Assembly (NCBI RefSeq): GCF_009729095.1
Contig: NZ_VTGX01000001.1
Coordinates: 1,488,001-1,552,000, forward strand
Source: Mycolicibacterium sp. CBMA 247
GTDB lineage: Bacteria; Actinomycetota; Actinomycetes; Mycobacteriales; Mycobacteriaceae
Length of the DNA stretch: 64,000 nucleotides
Direction of reading: 5' to 3'
Positions within the stretch are counted from its first letter, which is position 1. Every line of letters begins with the position of its first letter. Positions 51,433-60,930 of the stretch are shown here, in pieces. Below the pieces are notes generated by a model that saw only the letters and a list, made by a program, of their open reading frames with translations, did not search any database and was not told the DNA's origin. A program made the position numbers and the translations under genes.

Positions 51433-51485
51433 TGGCATTGAACCCTACACGCGGCAATGCCCCCCGAAGCACAGAAAGGCACGCG

Positions 51486-52643
51486 GTGTCTGCACCTGCA
51501 ACCGAGCCCAACAACGAGTCGACGCGGATTCAGGCCGCGGTCTTCGACGGCAACGGCACCATCAGCATCGAGCACATCGACCTCGCGGCCCCCGGCCCCG
51601 GTGAGGTCCGGGTAAAGATCGCGGCCGCCGGCGTGTGCCACTCGGATCTGCACGTCACCACCGGAGCCTGGGATGTGCCCGCGCCCGTCGTACTCGGCCA
51701 CGAAGGCTCGGGCGTGGTGAGCGCGGTGGGTTCCGGCGTCGACGACCTAGAACCCGGCGACCACGTCGTGCTGAGCTGGGTGCCCGGCTGTGGTGAATGT
51801 CGCGCCTGCCAGGCCGGCCGTCCGGCCCAGTGCTCGCTGGTCGCCTCGGTCGTCGCACCGGGCGGGACGCTGTACGACGGGACGACGCGACTGTCCAACG
51901 AGCACGGAACGATCCACCACTACCTTGGTGTCTCATCGTTTGCCGAAGAGGTCGTGGTACCGCGCAGCGGTGCGATCAAGGTCCGCAAGGATGCACCGCT
52001 GGAGGACATCGCGATCGTCGGCTGCGCGATCGCTACCGGTGTGGGCGCGGTGCGCAATACCGCGGGCGTGCAACCGGGTTCGACGGTCGCGGTGATCGGC
52101 TGCGGCGGGGTAGGACTGGCCTGTGTGCAGGGCGCGCGGCTGGCCGGTGCGTCGCGCATCGTGGCGGTGGACGTCGTCGCCGAAAAGCTCTCTCTCGCAC
52201 GCAAACTCGGTGCCACCGATGTGGTCGACGCGTCGACGTCGGACGATGTGGTCGCGGCGCTGCGGGAGGTGGTCGCCGACGGTGACGACGCCGGATACGA
52301 CTATGTGTTCGACGCTATCGGCAAGATCGTCACCACCGAACAGGCCATCGCCGCGCTCGGGCTCGGTGGCGCCGCGGTCATCGTCGGCCTGCCCCCGCAA
52401 GGCGAGCGCGCGAGCTTCGAGCCGCTGGCACTCGCCGAGGCCGACCAACGAATCCTCGGATCCAACTACGGCTCCGCGGTGCCCGAGCGTGATATCCCCG
52501 CCCTGGTCGACGAGGTCATGGCGGGCAACCTCGATCTCGCCTCGATGATCTCCGGCCGCCGACCACTCGCAGAAGCCGCAGCCGCGCTCGACGATCTCGC
52601 CGCAGGCCACGCGTTGCGCCAACTCCTCATCCCCTCCGCCTGA
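51486..52643 (+). CDS. Zinc-dependent alcohol dehydrogenase
   Basis: 385 aa from the GTG at 51486, which has GAAAGG at 7 nt; an ATG at 51432 lies on the inverted repeat. Medium-chain dehydrogenase with catalytic zinc residues in AGVCHSDLH and GHEGSG, the structural zinc lobe CGECRACQAGRPAQC, and the NAD motif VIGCGGVGLA followed by VAVDV, whose Asp prefers NAD. A 14-residue insertion after the lobe (GGTLYDGTTRL) is typical of class III-like enzymes. Substrate unknown. It is linked to the following permease. Confidence 0.88.
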   Translation: MSAPATEPNNESTRIQAAVFDGNGTISIEHIDLAAPGPGEVRVKIAAAGVCHSDLHVTTGAWDVPAPVVLGHEGSGVVSAVGSGVDDLEPGDHVVLSWVPGCGECRACQAGRPAQCSLVASVVAPGGTLYDGTTRLSNEHGTIHHYLGVSSFAEEVVVPRSGAIKVRKDAPLEDIAIVGCAIATGVGAVRNTAGVQPGSTVAVIGCGGVGLACVQGARLAGASRIVAVDVVAEKLSLARKLGATDVVDASTSDDVVAALREVVADGDDAGYDYVFDAIGKIVTTEQAIAALGLGGAAVIVGLPPQGERASFEPLALAEADQRILGSNYGSAVPERDIPALVDEVMAGNLDLASMISGRRPLAEAAAALDDLAAGHALRQLLIPSA

Positions 52644-52674
52644 TACGACAGCCTGATAAGAAACGAGAACCTCA

Positions 52675-54114
52675 GTGTCCGAAGACATTCAGACGGGTCC
52701 CGACGTCACCACCGGTGACGCCGGGTTGCGGCGTGGTGTGATGGGTAGCGGCGAACTCGCCGCCCAGGCCATCGCCAACATCGCACCGAGCGCGGTCATC
52801 GCGTTCACCGCCGCGGCCATTTACACCACGGCAGCCAACGCCACGTGGGTCTCGTTCGCCCTGGCGACGGTCGTGATCCTGTCGGTGGGCTACTGCATCT
52901 CGCAGTTCGCCAAACGGCGCTCATCCGCCGGCTCGCTCTACAGCTACGCCGCGACGGCGCTCGGCCCGTTCGGCGCCTATCTGACCGGCATCAGCCTGCT
53001 GATCGGCTGCTTCGGCATCGCGGCCGGATCCCTGAGCGGATCGGTGGCCTACACCGGGACTCTGCTCAACCAGCTCGGCATACCGGCGCAGGGGGTCGGT
53101 ACCCAGATCGTGCTGGCCGTCGTACTCGGCGCACTGGCGACCCTGTTCACCATTCGCGGCATCCGGCTCTCGGCGCGGGTTTCTCTTGTGCTGGAACTGA
53201 TCTCGGTGTCCATCATCATCCTGCTGCTGGTGGTCACGCTGGTACATCTGGGCGCCGACGCATTCGACGCCGGCCAGTTCGAATTGAGTGCGGCGACCCC
53301 GTCGGGAATCGTGGTCGGCATGGTGCTGGCCATCCTGGGCTTCGTCGGGTTCTCCAGCGCCGACGCGTTGGCCCGCGAAGCCAAGGACCCCTACCGTGCG
53401 GTGCCGCGCGCGATCATGTGGAGTGCGGCCGGTGTCGGCGTGCTCTACATCTTCGCCGCCTACACCCAGGTCGCCGCGCTCGGACCGGATCTCGGCGAAT
53501 CCGCGCAGCCGCTCGATGACATCGCCACGATGGTCGGCATGCCGACGTGGTTCAACCCGATCCTGAATTTCGGTATCGCGGCGTCATTCTTCGCCGTGGT
53601 CGTCGCCCCGATGAACGTCATCGGACGCATCCTCTACGTGATGGGCAAGGAGGGTGTGGTTCCGTCGGCGCTCGGCCGCACCCACCCGATGCACCTGACC
53701 CCGCACCGCGCGCTGATCTCGGTCGGCCCGCTGGTGGTTGCGGTGCCCGTGGTGATGTACCTGCGCGGCGTCGACGCGATGGACGTCACGACCTGGGTGG
53801 ACACCTACGGCACCTACGGCTACATGGTCGCCTACGCGGCGGCCGCGATTGCCTCCGTGGTGTTCCTGCGCGGCATCAACGCCCGGGTTCCGCTGGTCTG
53901 GCCGGCCGCCGTGGTGGCCGTCGCCTCCATGGCATATGTGTTCTACGCCAACGTGTATCCCGTACCGGCCTACCCGCTCAACGTGATCCCGTGGCTGTTC
54001 CTCGTGACGGTTGCCGCCGCGCTGGTGTGGTACTGGATCCTGAGTCGCCGATCACCGCACGTGATCTCGAACATCGGCACCAGCGAGGTGGAGACTCTCG
54101 AAGGGGTCGGCTGA
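52675..54114 (+). CDS. APC-superfamily amino acid/amine permease
   Basis: 479 aa, GTG 31 nt after the dehydrogenase stop. Twelve or so helices; the first has the APC signature SAVIAFTAAAIYTTAANATW, and VGFSSADALAREAKDPYRAV in the middle is the conserved loop of this superfamily. It probably brings in an amine or amino acid that the dehydrogenase pathway breaks down, under control of the XRE-cupin regulator. The substrate is inferred only from context. Confidence 0.85.
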   Translation: MSEDIQTGPDVTTGDAGLRRGVMGSGELAAQAIANIAPSAVIAFTAAAIYTTAANATWVSFALATVVILSVGYCISQFAKRRSSAGSLYSYAATALGPFGAYLTGISLLIGCFGIAAGSLSGSVAYTGTLLNQLGIPAQGVGTQIVLAVVLGALATLFTIRGIRLSARVSLVLELISVSIIILLLVVTLVHLGADAFDAGQFELSAATPSGIVVGMVLAILGFVGFSSADALAREAKDPYRAVPRAIMWSAAGVGVLYIFAAYTQVAALGPDLGESAQPLDDIATMVGMPTWFNPILNFGIAASFFAVVVAPMNVIGRILYVMGKEGVVPSALGRTHPMHLTPHRALISVGPLVVAVPVVMYLRGVDAMDVTTWVDTYGTYGYMVAYAAAAIASVVFLRGINARVPLVWPAAVVAVASMAYVFYANVYPVPAYPLNVIPWLFLVTVAAALVWYWILSRRSPHVISNIGTSEVETLEGVG

Positions 54115-54117
54115 GCC

Positions 54118-54633
54118 TCAGCCGATTTTGAAGGTGGGCTTGAAGTCCGATTCCTGCTTGCCGATGATGAAGCTGCCCGCCGGGCTGATCACGAAGCCCG
54201 CCTGGTTGCGCCCATCGATGCAGGACGTCGTCACGCCGTCGGTGCCGCAGCTCACCGTCTGATAGCTGATCCGCGAGTTCGGCGGCAACGGCTTGGCATC
54301 GCCGACGGCGGCGAACACCGGGGCCGGCGAACTGGCGAACCCGGGCACCCCTGGCCCGCCGCTGACCAGGTTCGCACCGTTGGGCGCGGCCGGGATCGGT
54401 CCGCTGCAGCCATAGCTACCGCTGCGCTGCAACACGCAGGTGATGCCGTCCGGCGCGCTGAAGGCGTACCAGTTGTTTTCCATGACCGCGTATTCGGAGG
54501 TCTTGACCGGTGTGTACGCGTTGACGTTGGGGACGGCCGGCGGCGGTGGCGGATCTGCGGCCGCTACCCCGGGCATGCTCATCACTGCCGCCCCCGCGGC
54601 GCTCACCAGGCCAATCGCCACTCTGCTCAGCAC
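54118..54633 (-). CDS. Secreted hypothetical protein, 171 aa
   Basis: ATG start. A signal peptide ends at GVAAADPPPPP. The mature part has four cysteines (ITCVLQ, YGCSG, SCGTDG, SCIDG), likely two disulfides, and repeated Pro/Gly turns, ending AGSFIIGKQESDFKPTFKIG. The pattern occurs in small exported mycobacterial proteins without known role. It is convergent with the permease gene, 3 nt between stops. Confidence 0.72.
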   Translation of the reverse strand: MLSRVAIGLVSAAGAAVMSMPGVAAADPPPPPAVPNVNAYTPVKTSEYAVMENNWYAFSAPDGITCVLQRSGSYGCSGPIPAAPNGANLVSGGPGVPGFASSPAPVFAAVGDAKPLPPNSRISYQTVSCGTDGVTTSCIDGRNQAGFVISPAGSFIIGKQESDFKPTFKIG

Positions 54634-54711
54634 GCCGACACCCTAACCCGAGGCGATAGTGCGGTCCACCGCTCAGCGGTTGGCCCAGCCGCCCTGGCCG
54701 CCCAAGTCGCC

Positions 54712-55023
54712 TTAGCCGCAGGCGAGGTCGACGTAGACCGTGGTGTAGCGGACCCGTTCCTCGGTGTTGCCCCGCGGCGCGGCCTTGAGTTCGGTGATGT
54801 CGCGGCCCGGGCGCACCGCATTGACCCGGCAGTCGCCGAGCGAGCCGCTGCCGACCCGGGTCTGGATGACGCGGTAGCCCTCGTCCTGCAATTTCTGGAT
54901 CGTGTGCTGGGCCGAATCCGTCCCACTCGGCGCCGCCGCGGCCGGGCCGGCCAGCGCCAGCGCCCCCAGGGTCAGCCCGGTTCCGACGGCGGCAACAACG
55001 GTATTTCTCGCGATGCTCCTCAT
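54712..55023 (-). CDS. Secreted hypothetical protein, 103 aa
   Basis: ATG start. The signal peptide ends GPAAAAPSG. The mature domain (about 70 residues) reads AQHTIQKLQDEGYRVIQTRV and ends VYVDLACG, with two cysteines (GDCRVN, LACG) that could form a disulfide. The helix-then-strand layout is PASTA-like in size but I would not assign it. Function unknown. Confidence 0.72.
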   Translation of the reverse strand: MRSIARNTVVAAVGTGLTLGALALAGPAAAAPSGTDSAQHTIQKLQDEGYRVIQTRVGSGSLGDCRVNAVRPGRDITELKAAPRGNTEERVRYTTVYVDLACG

Positions 55024-55149
55024 GTTCGAATTACCTCGCCTTTCTCTTGCTGAACTTGATTTCAGCCTAAGCGGGTAATTCGCCCGGGTCTATCAACTCA
55101 TATTGAACACATACGAATGTGCGCATACGAATTCGTGGGCATTGAACAT

Positions 55150-56664
55150 TCAGGCCTGATTCATATTGTTCGCGCGCCCGGCAGCATCCGGGACGACCTC
55201 GTCCGCCAGCGGGATACGCACGGTAAACACCGTCTCGCCGGGCTTCGAGGCCACGGCGACGGTGCCGCTGTGAGCTTCGACGATCGATGCCACGATGGCC
55301 AGCCCCAACCCGGTGCTGCCCAATTCCCGCGATCGCGATTTATCGGCCCTGACAAACCTGCCAAAAAGGTTCGGCAACAATTCGGCATCGATTCCCGGAC
55401 CATTGTCGGAAACCGTCAATTCCGCGAATTCATCGGTCTCGGCCAAGGCAACGGTGACGGTCACACCGGGCGGCGTGTGCACCCGCGCATTGTTCAGCAA
55501 GTTGCTGACCACCTGATGCAACCGCGCCAGGTCTCCCCGCACCCACAACGGATCATCCGGCAGCTCGGCCACCCAGTGGTGCTCGGGTGCGGCCACCGCC
55601 ACATCGTTGACCGCGTCGACCACCAGATCGCTCAGGTCGACGTCGTCGGTCTCCAGTTCCTGCCCCTCACCCAACCGCGACAGCAGCAACAGATCGCCGA
55701 CCAGCCCGGTCATCCGCCGCGCCTCGGCCTCGATCCGGGCCAGCGCGTACTCGGTGGTCGGCGGGAGGTTCGCGCTGTCCTGCCGGGTGAGCTCGGCATA
55801 GCCCTGGATCGCAGCCAGCGGTGTACGCAGCTCATGGCTGGCATCGGTGAGGAACTGCCGGGTGCGCCGGTCGGAGGCGGCCAGTGCGGCGAGCGCGCTG
55901 TCGACGTTGACCAGCAGCTGGTTGAGCGTCTCCCCCACGATGCCGACCTCATTGTCCGGGTCGGTGTCCTTATCGCGGACCCGCGTGGTGATGCGGTGAT
56001 CGGAGCCGTCCAGCGGCAGCGTCGCCACCTTGGCCGCGGTGGCCGCCATCCGGCGCAGTGGCCGCAGGGCGATCCTCACCACAGCGATCGTGCCCAACGC
56101 CGTGACGATCAGCGCCACGACGATCATCACCGCGACGGTCGCCGTCTTGCGGGCGATCACCAGGTTCGCGCTGTCCAGCGACACCCCCGACACCAGAACA
56201 TCGCCGTTGCCCGCGGGCTGGCTGGCCAGCCGGTAGGAGCCCAGCACCGGAAGCTTCACCGTGCGGGGATTTTCGTCGGCCCAGCTGTAATGGTCGAGCG
56301 CACGGGTGACCGCTGCCGGCGCCGGGTGCGGCTCACCGTCGGAGAACACCGCCGACTGAATCACCTCGCCGGCGTGCAGCACCGCGATCAGGTTGCCGGG
56401 AGCCTGCCCGACGAACGCGGTGAGCGCCTCGGCGTCCCCGGTGAGCTCGTGGCCGGCCTGACCTTCACGCCACTTCTCAAAGGAGTGGCTGAACGCCGCC
56501 AGCGACCGCGACACCTCGGTATCGCTCATCGTCGACACATAGGTGTGCAGGCTGTAGACCGACAGCGCCCCGACCGCGAACAACACCACCGTGACGATCG
56601 CACTGACACCCAGCACCAATTGCCTGCGCAGCGAACGCGGCCACCACCATCTCGGCGGCATCAC
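55150..56664 (-). CDS. trcS: Sensor histidine kinase (TrcS-like)
   Basis: 504 aa, start 4 nt after the response-regulator stop. Two membrane helices (about 15-38 and 176-198) bracket an extracytoplasmic sensor. HAMP follows, then the phospho-acceptor His277 in FLTDASHELRTPLAAIQGY, and the ATPase boxes N (VVSNLLNNARVHT), G1 (DNGPGID) and G2 (STGLGLAIV). The partner regulator closely resembles TrcR, so this is named TrcS by pairing. Confidence 0.85.
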   Translation of the reverse strand: MMPPRWWWPRSLRRQLVLGVSAIVTVVLFAVGALSVYSLHTYVSTMSDTEVSRSLAAFSHSFEKWREGQAGHELTGDAEALTAFVGQAPGNLIAVLHAGEVIQSAVFSDGEPHPAPAAVTRALDHYSWADENPRTVKLPVLGSYRLASQPAGNGDVLVSGVSLDSANLVIARKTATVAVMIVVALIVTALGTIAVVRIALRPLRRMAATAAKVATLPLDGSDHRITTRVRDKDTDPDNEVGIVGETLNQLLVNVDSALAALAASDRRTRQFLTDASHELRTPLAAIQGYAELTRQDSANLPPTTEYALARIEAEARRMTGLVGDLLLLSRLGEGQELETDDVDLSDLVVDAVNDVAVAAPEHHWVAELPDDPLWVRGDLARLHQVVSNLLNNARVHTPPGVTVTVALAETDEFAELTVSDNGPGIDAELLPNLFGRFVRADKSRSRELGSTGLGLAIVASIVEAHSGTVAVASKPGETVFTVRIPLADEVVPDAAGRANNMNQA

Positions 56665-56668
56665 CCGA

Positions 56669-57442
56669 TCACGATGCGGGCCGCAGCATGTAACCGACGC
56701 CGCGCACGGTGTGGATCATCGGCTCACGGTCGGCGTCGACCTTCTTGCGCAGATACGAGATGTAGAGGTCGACGATGCTGGATTTCCCGCCGAACCCGTA
56801 GTTCCACACCCGGTCGAGGATCTCGGCCCGGCTGAGCGCCCGACGCGGGTTGCGCATCAGGTAGCGCAACAGCTCGAACTCGGTCACGGTGAGGTTGATC
56901 GGCTCGCCGCCGCGGGTGACCTCGCGGCTGGCGCCGTCGAGCACCATGTCGCCGACCTTGAGGGTTTCATCGGACGGCGGCATGGTGTGGCTGGACCGGC
57001 GCAGCAACCCACGCAGCCGGGCCACCAGCTCCTCGAGGCTGAACGGTTTGGTCATATAGTCATCGGCCCCGGCGGTCAGCCCGGAGACACGGTCCAGCAC
57101 CGAATCCCTGGCGGTCAGAAACAGCGTGGGCGTGTAACCGTCGGCCTCGCGGACCCGCTGCAGGATCTGCAGCCCGTCGATATCAGGCAGCATGATGTCG
57201 AGCACCACCACATCGGGTTCGATCTCGTCGAACTTTGCCACCGCGTCATGGCCGTTGTGGGCCACATCGACTTCCCAGCCCTCATAGTGCAGGGCCATCT
57301 TGACCAGGTTGGTCAACGCCGGCTCGTCATCGACCAGCAACACCCGGATCGGTGATCCGTCGGCACGGTGGATCTTCGGCAACTGTCCGAGGATGGCCTG
57401 GCGCGGTCGCTGGGCACGGGGAGAAACGGACATCGTCGTCAT
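56669..57442 (-). CDS. trcR: OmpR-family response regulator TrcR
   Basis: 257 aa from the ATG at 57440-57442, the same length I recall for Rv1033c; it starts MTTMSVSPRAQRPRQAILGQ. The receiver domain has acidic pocket DDE (38-40), phospho-site Asp82 in VLDIMLPD, and Lys in TKPFSLEEL. The winged-helix effector shows NLTVTEFELLRYLMRNPRRA and SIVDLYISYLRKKVD. TrcR autoregulates in M. tuberculosis. The gap upstream is unusually AT-rich, which would suit its known preference for AT-rich sites. Confidence 0.9.
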   Translation of the reverse strand: MTTMSVSPRAQRPRQAILGQLPKIHRADGSPIRVLLVDDEPALTNLVKMALHYEGWEVDVAHNGHDAVAKFDEIEPDVVVLDIMLPDIDGLQILQRVREADGYTPTLFLTARDSVLDRVSGLTAGADDYMTKPFSLEELVARLRGLLRRSSHTMPPSDETLKVGDMVLDGASREVTRGGEPINLTVTEFELLRYLMRNPRRALSRAEILDRVWNYGFGGKSSIVDLYISYLRKKVDADREPMIHTVRGVGYMLRPAS

Positions 57443-57918
57443 GATCCCATTGTGCGGAGTACACAGAGTGTTGTCACGGAGTTCATATGGAGTTCTAAGG
57501 CAATGCCATTCCCATGAGCCTTCTATGACGCTCATCACCTTCATGGCCATCCGTGATCCAGATCAAAATTATTGCAATACATACCGTTTCAAACGAACTG
57601 GTGAACAGTTGATGCCGCCCCATTCTCTATGTTGAGCGATTTTCCCTGCGCACCAGTCACATTCGCGATCCGATACTTCCCCGAAACATTTGGGTTCTCT
57701 ATGCATGCCCCAGAATTCCTTGCACCTGCTCACAGCGATAAATACGCTCGCCCACAGTAATTGGGTGTAACCGAGCCACGACTGATCCATAAGTCGACTT
57801 GTGTCGAGCTGCGCTCCAACACCTTTCGAAGTTGTTCACCGACAACGGCGTCATTAGCTCTGCGCGGACTCGCAACGACGCGTGTCCGCGCGTCACCAAC
57901 TCCAGACGGAGGCGTGCC
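57443..57918. other. 476-nt AT-richer divergent gap
   Basis: No gene is supported; the short frames here have no domain-like sequence. The region must contain the trcR promoter (left) and the promoter of the SulP gene (right). GC content is clearly lower at about 57480-57780 than in flanking genes. Confidence 0.45.
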
Positions 57919-60084
57919 ATGCAGCAAACAACCCAACTCGCGGAACGGGCCCGGGCCGTTCTGCGATACGACCTACCCGCCTCGCTGGTGGCGTTCCTGG
58001 TCGCCCTGCCGTTGTCGCTGGGTATCGCCGTGGCCTCCGGTGCTCCGGTACTGGCCGGCATCATCGCCGCGGTCGTCGGCGGCATCATCGCCGGAGCCCT
58101 GGGTGGCTCGCCGCTACAGGTCAGTGGTCCCGCGGCCGGGCTCACCGTGGTGGTCGCCGGCCTGATATCGCAGTTCGGCTGGGCCGTCACCTGCGCCATC
58201 ACGGTGTGCGCCGGCGTGCTGCAGGTCCTGTTCGGCCTGAGCCGGGTGGCGCGGGCCGCGCTGGCCATCTCCCCCGTCGTCGTGCACGCGATGCTGGCCG
58301 GCATCGGCATCACCATCGCCCTGCAGCAGATCCACGTGCTTCTGGGCGGCAGCTCCAACAGCTCGGCCTGGGCCAATGTCGCCGAACTGCCGGCTCAGCT
58401 GGTCAATGCTCACGGTCACGGCGTCGTCCTGGGCGCTCTGGTGATCGCCATCCTCGTGGCGTGGCGCTGGGTGCCCGCACCGGTCAACAAGGTGCCCGGG
58501 CCGCTGGTGGCCATCGTCGGCGTCACGGCGCTGTCGTTACTGGCCGCGTTCAGCGACGTCACCCGCCTCCAGATCAACGGTTCCCTGCTGGACGCACTGG
58601 CATTGCCCAGCCTGCCCGACGGAAACTGGGGCGCGTTCGCCGCCGGCGTGCTCACCATCGCCCTGATCGCCAGTGTCGAGAGCCTGCTGTCGGCGGTGTC
58701 GGTCGACCGCATGCACACCGGTCCGCGGACCAACTTCGACCGCGAGATGATCGGCCAGGGCGCGGCCAACATCGCCTCCGGCGCCATCGGCGGGCTGCCG
58801 GTGACCGGCGTCATCGTGCGCAGCTCCACCAACGTCGCCGCCGGGGCCCGCACCCGGGCATCGGCAATCCTGCACGGCGTCTGGATCCTGGTGTTCGCCG
58901 TACCGTTCGCCGGTTTGGCCCAGATGATCCCGACCGCCGCGCTGGCCGGCCTGCTGATCGTCATCGGCTGCCAGCTGGTCAAGCGCGCACACATCGAAAC
59001 CGCAAGGCTCACCGGCGATTTGGCGGTGTACGCGGTGACGGTGGTCGGGGTCGTCTTCCTCAACCTGCTGGAAGGTGTGCTGATCGGGCTGGCGCTGGCA
59101 GTCGTACTGACGGTGTGGCGGGTGGTACGCACCAACATCGTCGCCGAACCCACTGGTGGGGACACCTGGCGCGTCGCGATCGAAGGTTCCTGCACCTTCC
59201 TGTCCCTGCCCACGCTCACCAGCGCGCTGGCCAAGGTGCCGACCGGCATGTCGGTGACCGTGGAACTGTCGGTCGACTTCATCGACCACGCCGCCCACGA
59301 AACCATCGAAGAGTGGCGGCGCCAGCACGTGGCCACCGGTGGCACGGTCGGCATTCACGATGTGGGTGCGGTCGAGATGGGCAGCGCCGTCGCCGGTCCG
59401 CCGACGCGCGGCTTCACGCCGTTCGACAAGCGCTCCGGCGTGGTGCCGTGGAGTTCCTGGCAGCGCGAGCAGTCCTCCTCCGTGCTCGACGGCCTGGCCG
59501 CCTACCACCGTCGTACCGCCCCGGTGCTGCGCCCGCACATGCAGGAACTGGTGCACGCCCAACGGCCCGAGACGCTGTTCCTCACCTGCGCCGATTCGCG
59601 GGTGGTGCCCAATGTCATCACCAGCAGCGGTCCGGGCGATCTGTTCACGGTGCGCAATGTCGGCAATATGGTGCCGGCCGGCCAGAAGGATGCCTCGATC
59701 GAAGCGGCCATCGCGTTCGCGGTGGACAAGCTCAACATCTCCTCGATCGTGGTGTGCGGACACTCCAGCTGCGGCGCGATGACGGCACTGCTGGGCAAGA
59801 CCGACGCGGGCGACAAACACCTGGAATCCTGGCTGGCCCATGGCAATCCCTCCCTTGAGGCGTTCGACGACGGCCGTCATCCGGTGGCCAGGTCGGCGGC
59901 CGAGGCAGGGTTCGGCATGGTCGATCAACTGTCGATGGTCAACATCGCGATGCAGGTACAGACCCTGCAGGCACACCCGCTGGCCCACCGGGTCAACGTG
60001 ATCGGGCTGTTCTACGACATCGCCAGCGCCGGGGTGCTGAGGGTGACGCCCACGCACGTCGAGACCCTCGCCGACGCCGCGTAA
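57919..60084 (+). CDS. SulP transporter fused to beta-carbonic anhydrase
   Basis: 721 aa. The ATG at 57919 follows GACGGAGG; a longer frame has no such site. Residues about 20-410 are SulP membrane helices (DLPASLVAFLVALPLSLGIA). Residues about 415-500 form a STAS-like domain (WRVAIEGSCTFLSLPTLTSA). The C-terminal 200 residues are a beta-carbonic anhydrase with zinc ligands in LTCADSRVVPN and VCGHSSCGAM. The fusion should couple anion (probably bicarbonate) uptake with CO2/bicarbonate interconversion. M. tuberculosis Rv3273 has the same build. Confidence 0.9.
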   Translation: MQQTTQLAERARAVLRYDLPASLVAFLVALPLSLGIAVASGAPVLAGIIAAVVGGIIAGALGGSPLQVSGPAAGLTVVVAGLISQFGWAVTCAITVCAGVLQVLFGLSRVARAALAISPVVVHAMLAGIGITIALQQIHVLLGGSSNSSAWANVAELPAQLVNAHGHGVVLGALVIAILVAWRWVPAPVNKVPGPLVAIVGVTALSLLAAFSDVTRLQINGSLLDALALPSLPDGNWGAFAAGVLTIALIASVESLLSAVSVDRMHTGPRTNFDREMIGQGAANIASGAIGGLPVTGVIVRSSTNVAAGARTRASAILHGVWILVFAVPFAGLAQMIPTAALAGLLIVIGCQLVKRAHIETARLTGDLAVYAVTVVGVVFLNLLEGVLIGLALAVVLTVWRVVRTNIVAEPTGGDTWRVAIEGSCTFLSLPTLTSALAKVPTGMSVTVELSVDFIDHAAHETIEEWRRQHVATGGTVGIHDVGAVEMGSAVAGPPTRGFTPFDKRSGVVPWSSWQREQSSSVLDGLAAYHRRTAPVLRPHMQELVHAQRPETLFLTCADSRVVPNVITSSGPGDLFTVRNVGNMVPAGQKDASIEAAIAFAVDKLNISSIVVCGHSSCGAMTALLGKTDAGDKHLESWLAHGNPSLEAFDDGRHPVARSAAEAGFGMVDQLSMVNIAMQVQTLQAHPLAHRVNVIGLFYDIASAGVLRVTPTHVETLADAA

Positions 60085-60097
60085 CTTTTGCACCGGC

Positions 60098-60136
60098 ACC
60101 TGCACGTGCACGTGCACGTGCACCTGCACCTGCACC
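60098..60136. repeat. Hexamer tandem repeat GCACxT
   Basis: About six units of GCACGT/GCACCT in a row just after the SulP-carbonic anhydrase stop and directly before the first palindromic element. Noncoding, slippage-prone. Confidence 0.8.
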
Positions 60137-60196
60137 GCGAGCGACCGTGTCTGTACGCCCACACACCGTGATCTGCGTACAAACCCGGTCGCTCGC
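60137..60196 (+). repeat. 60-nt palindromic element, copy 1
   Basis: GCGAGCGACCG at one end and CGGTCGCTCGC at the other form a stem. The interior (ctgtacgcccacacaccgtg...) contains a second partial inverted repeat (GTACGC / GCGTAC). It lies between the SulP gene and the DUF1326 gene, where it would also serve as terminator for both. Confidence 0.85.
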
Positions 60197-60204
60197 GCGG
60201 GTCG

Positions 60205-60852
60205 TCAGGCCTCCGGACGCCAGTCGAACGGGAAGTGCTTACTGGAGCCACCCTGGTACTCGTGCGAGAAGTCGAAGCCCACGGCCTCGTCCTTCTTGAC
60301 CACGCCCCAGGTCGCCACCTGACCCGGACCGACCTCAGCACCCGGCGCGTTCACGGTGGTGACCCGCCGGCTGGGATCCGACGTCGGACCCGTCAATGCC
60401 TCGACGCGGACATCGACCTTGCCCGGAATCTCGGCCCGCCAGTACGCCAGGTCCTCGGCGGCGTCGAATGTGATGGGGGCGTACTCGATTCCGCGCAGGT
60501 CTTTGATGAGGCTGCCGAACTCGCCCGGCCACCCGCCTTCGTACCCGGTGAAGATCTGTTCCAGGGCATGGCGTTGGTCGGCATCGGCCTTGTCGTCGAT
60601 GTAGAACATCAGCGACATCATGGCATTCGGATCGCCGACCCACATGTTGCCCTTGAACTCACCGAGCGCGACGACCCCCAGATCACTCAAATCCGTTTCC
60701 CCGTAATGGCCTTCGCCGATCTTCCAGACCAGGGTGAACAAGCAATCGCCGTGCGTGGGCTCCTGCGCAAAGCTGCATGGGCATGGCAACTTGCAGCTGC
60801 ACACATCGAACCAATCGCCCCGCAGATGCCAATCCGTCGTCGCTACAGCCAT
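60205..60852 (-). CDS. DUF1326-family Cys-cluster protein
   Basis: 215 aa, ATG at 60850-60852. The N-terminus carries VCSCKLPCPC (Cys18, 20, 24, 26), a likely metal site characteristic of DUF1326, followed by a beta-rich body with LTLVWKIGEGHYGETDLS-like strands and a closing GGSSKHFPFDW. No signal peptide. Two copies of a perfect or near-perfect metal-operator-like palindrome lie 21-95 nt upstream, so expression is probably metal-controlled (copper or a related metal). The family has no proven reaction. Confidence 0.8.
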   Translation of the reverse strand: MAVATTDWHLRGDWFDVCSCKLPCPCSFAQEPTHGDCLFTLVWKIGEGHYGETDLSDLGVVALGEFKGNMWVGDPNAMMSLMFYIDDKADADQRHALEQIFTGYEGGWPGEFGSLIKDLRGIEYAPITFDAAEDLAYWRAEIPGKVDVRVEALTGPTSDPSRRVTTVNAPGAEVGPGQVATWGVVKKDEAVGFDFSHEYQGGSSKHFPFDWRPEA

Positions 60853-60872
60853 CGCTCGCCCCTTTTCGCCTT

Positions 60873-60889
60873 ATACCCCCAGGGGGTAT
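60873..60889. promoter_or_regulatory. CsoR/RicR-type operator-like palindrome A
   Basis: ATACCCCCAGGGGGTAT is a perfect 17-nt palindrome 21 nt upstream of the DUF1326 start. It resembles operators of CsoR-family metal repressors. Confidence 0.7.
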
Positions 60890-60930
60890 CCAACGAAGCT
60901 GACGTTACACAGCCGACAGCGCGCGCACAG

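Noticed and set aside
55117..56835. 572-codon plus-strand frame opposite trcS
   Set aside because: Shadow of a histidine kinase with all catalytic boxes; the frame has no recognisable domain.
57569..57790. 73-codon minus-strand frame in the trcR-SulP gap
   Set aside because: No ribosome-binding site, rare-codon-rich, no domain; regarded as chance in the AT-richer gap.
58537..60162. 541-codon minus-strand frame opposite the SulP-carbonic anhydrase gene
   Set aside because: Antisense shadow, His/Gly/Arg-rich, and its start lies in the hexamer array.
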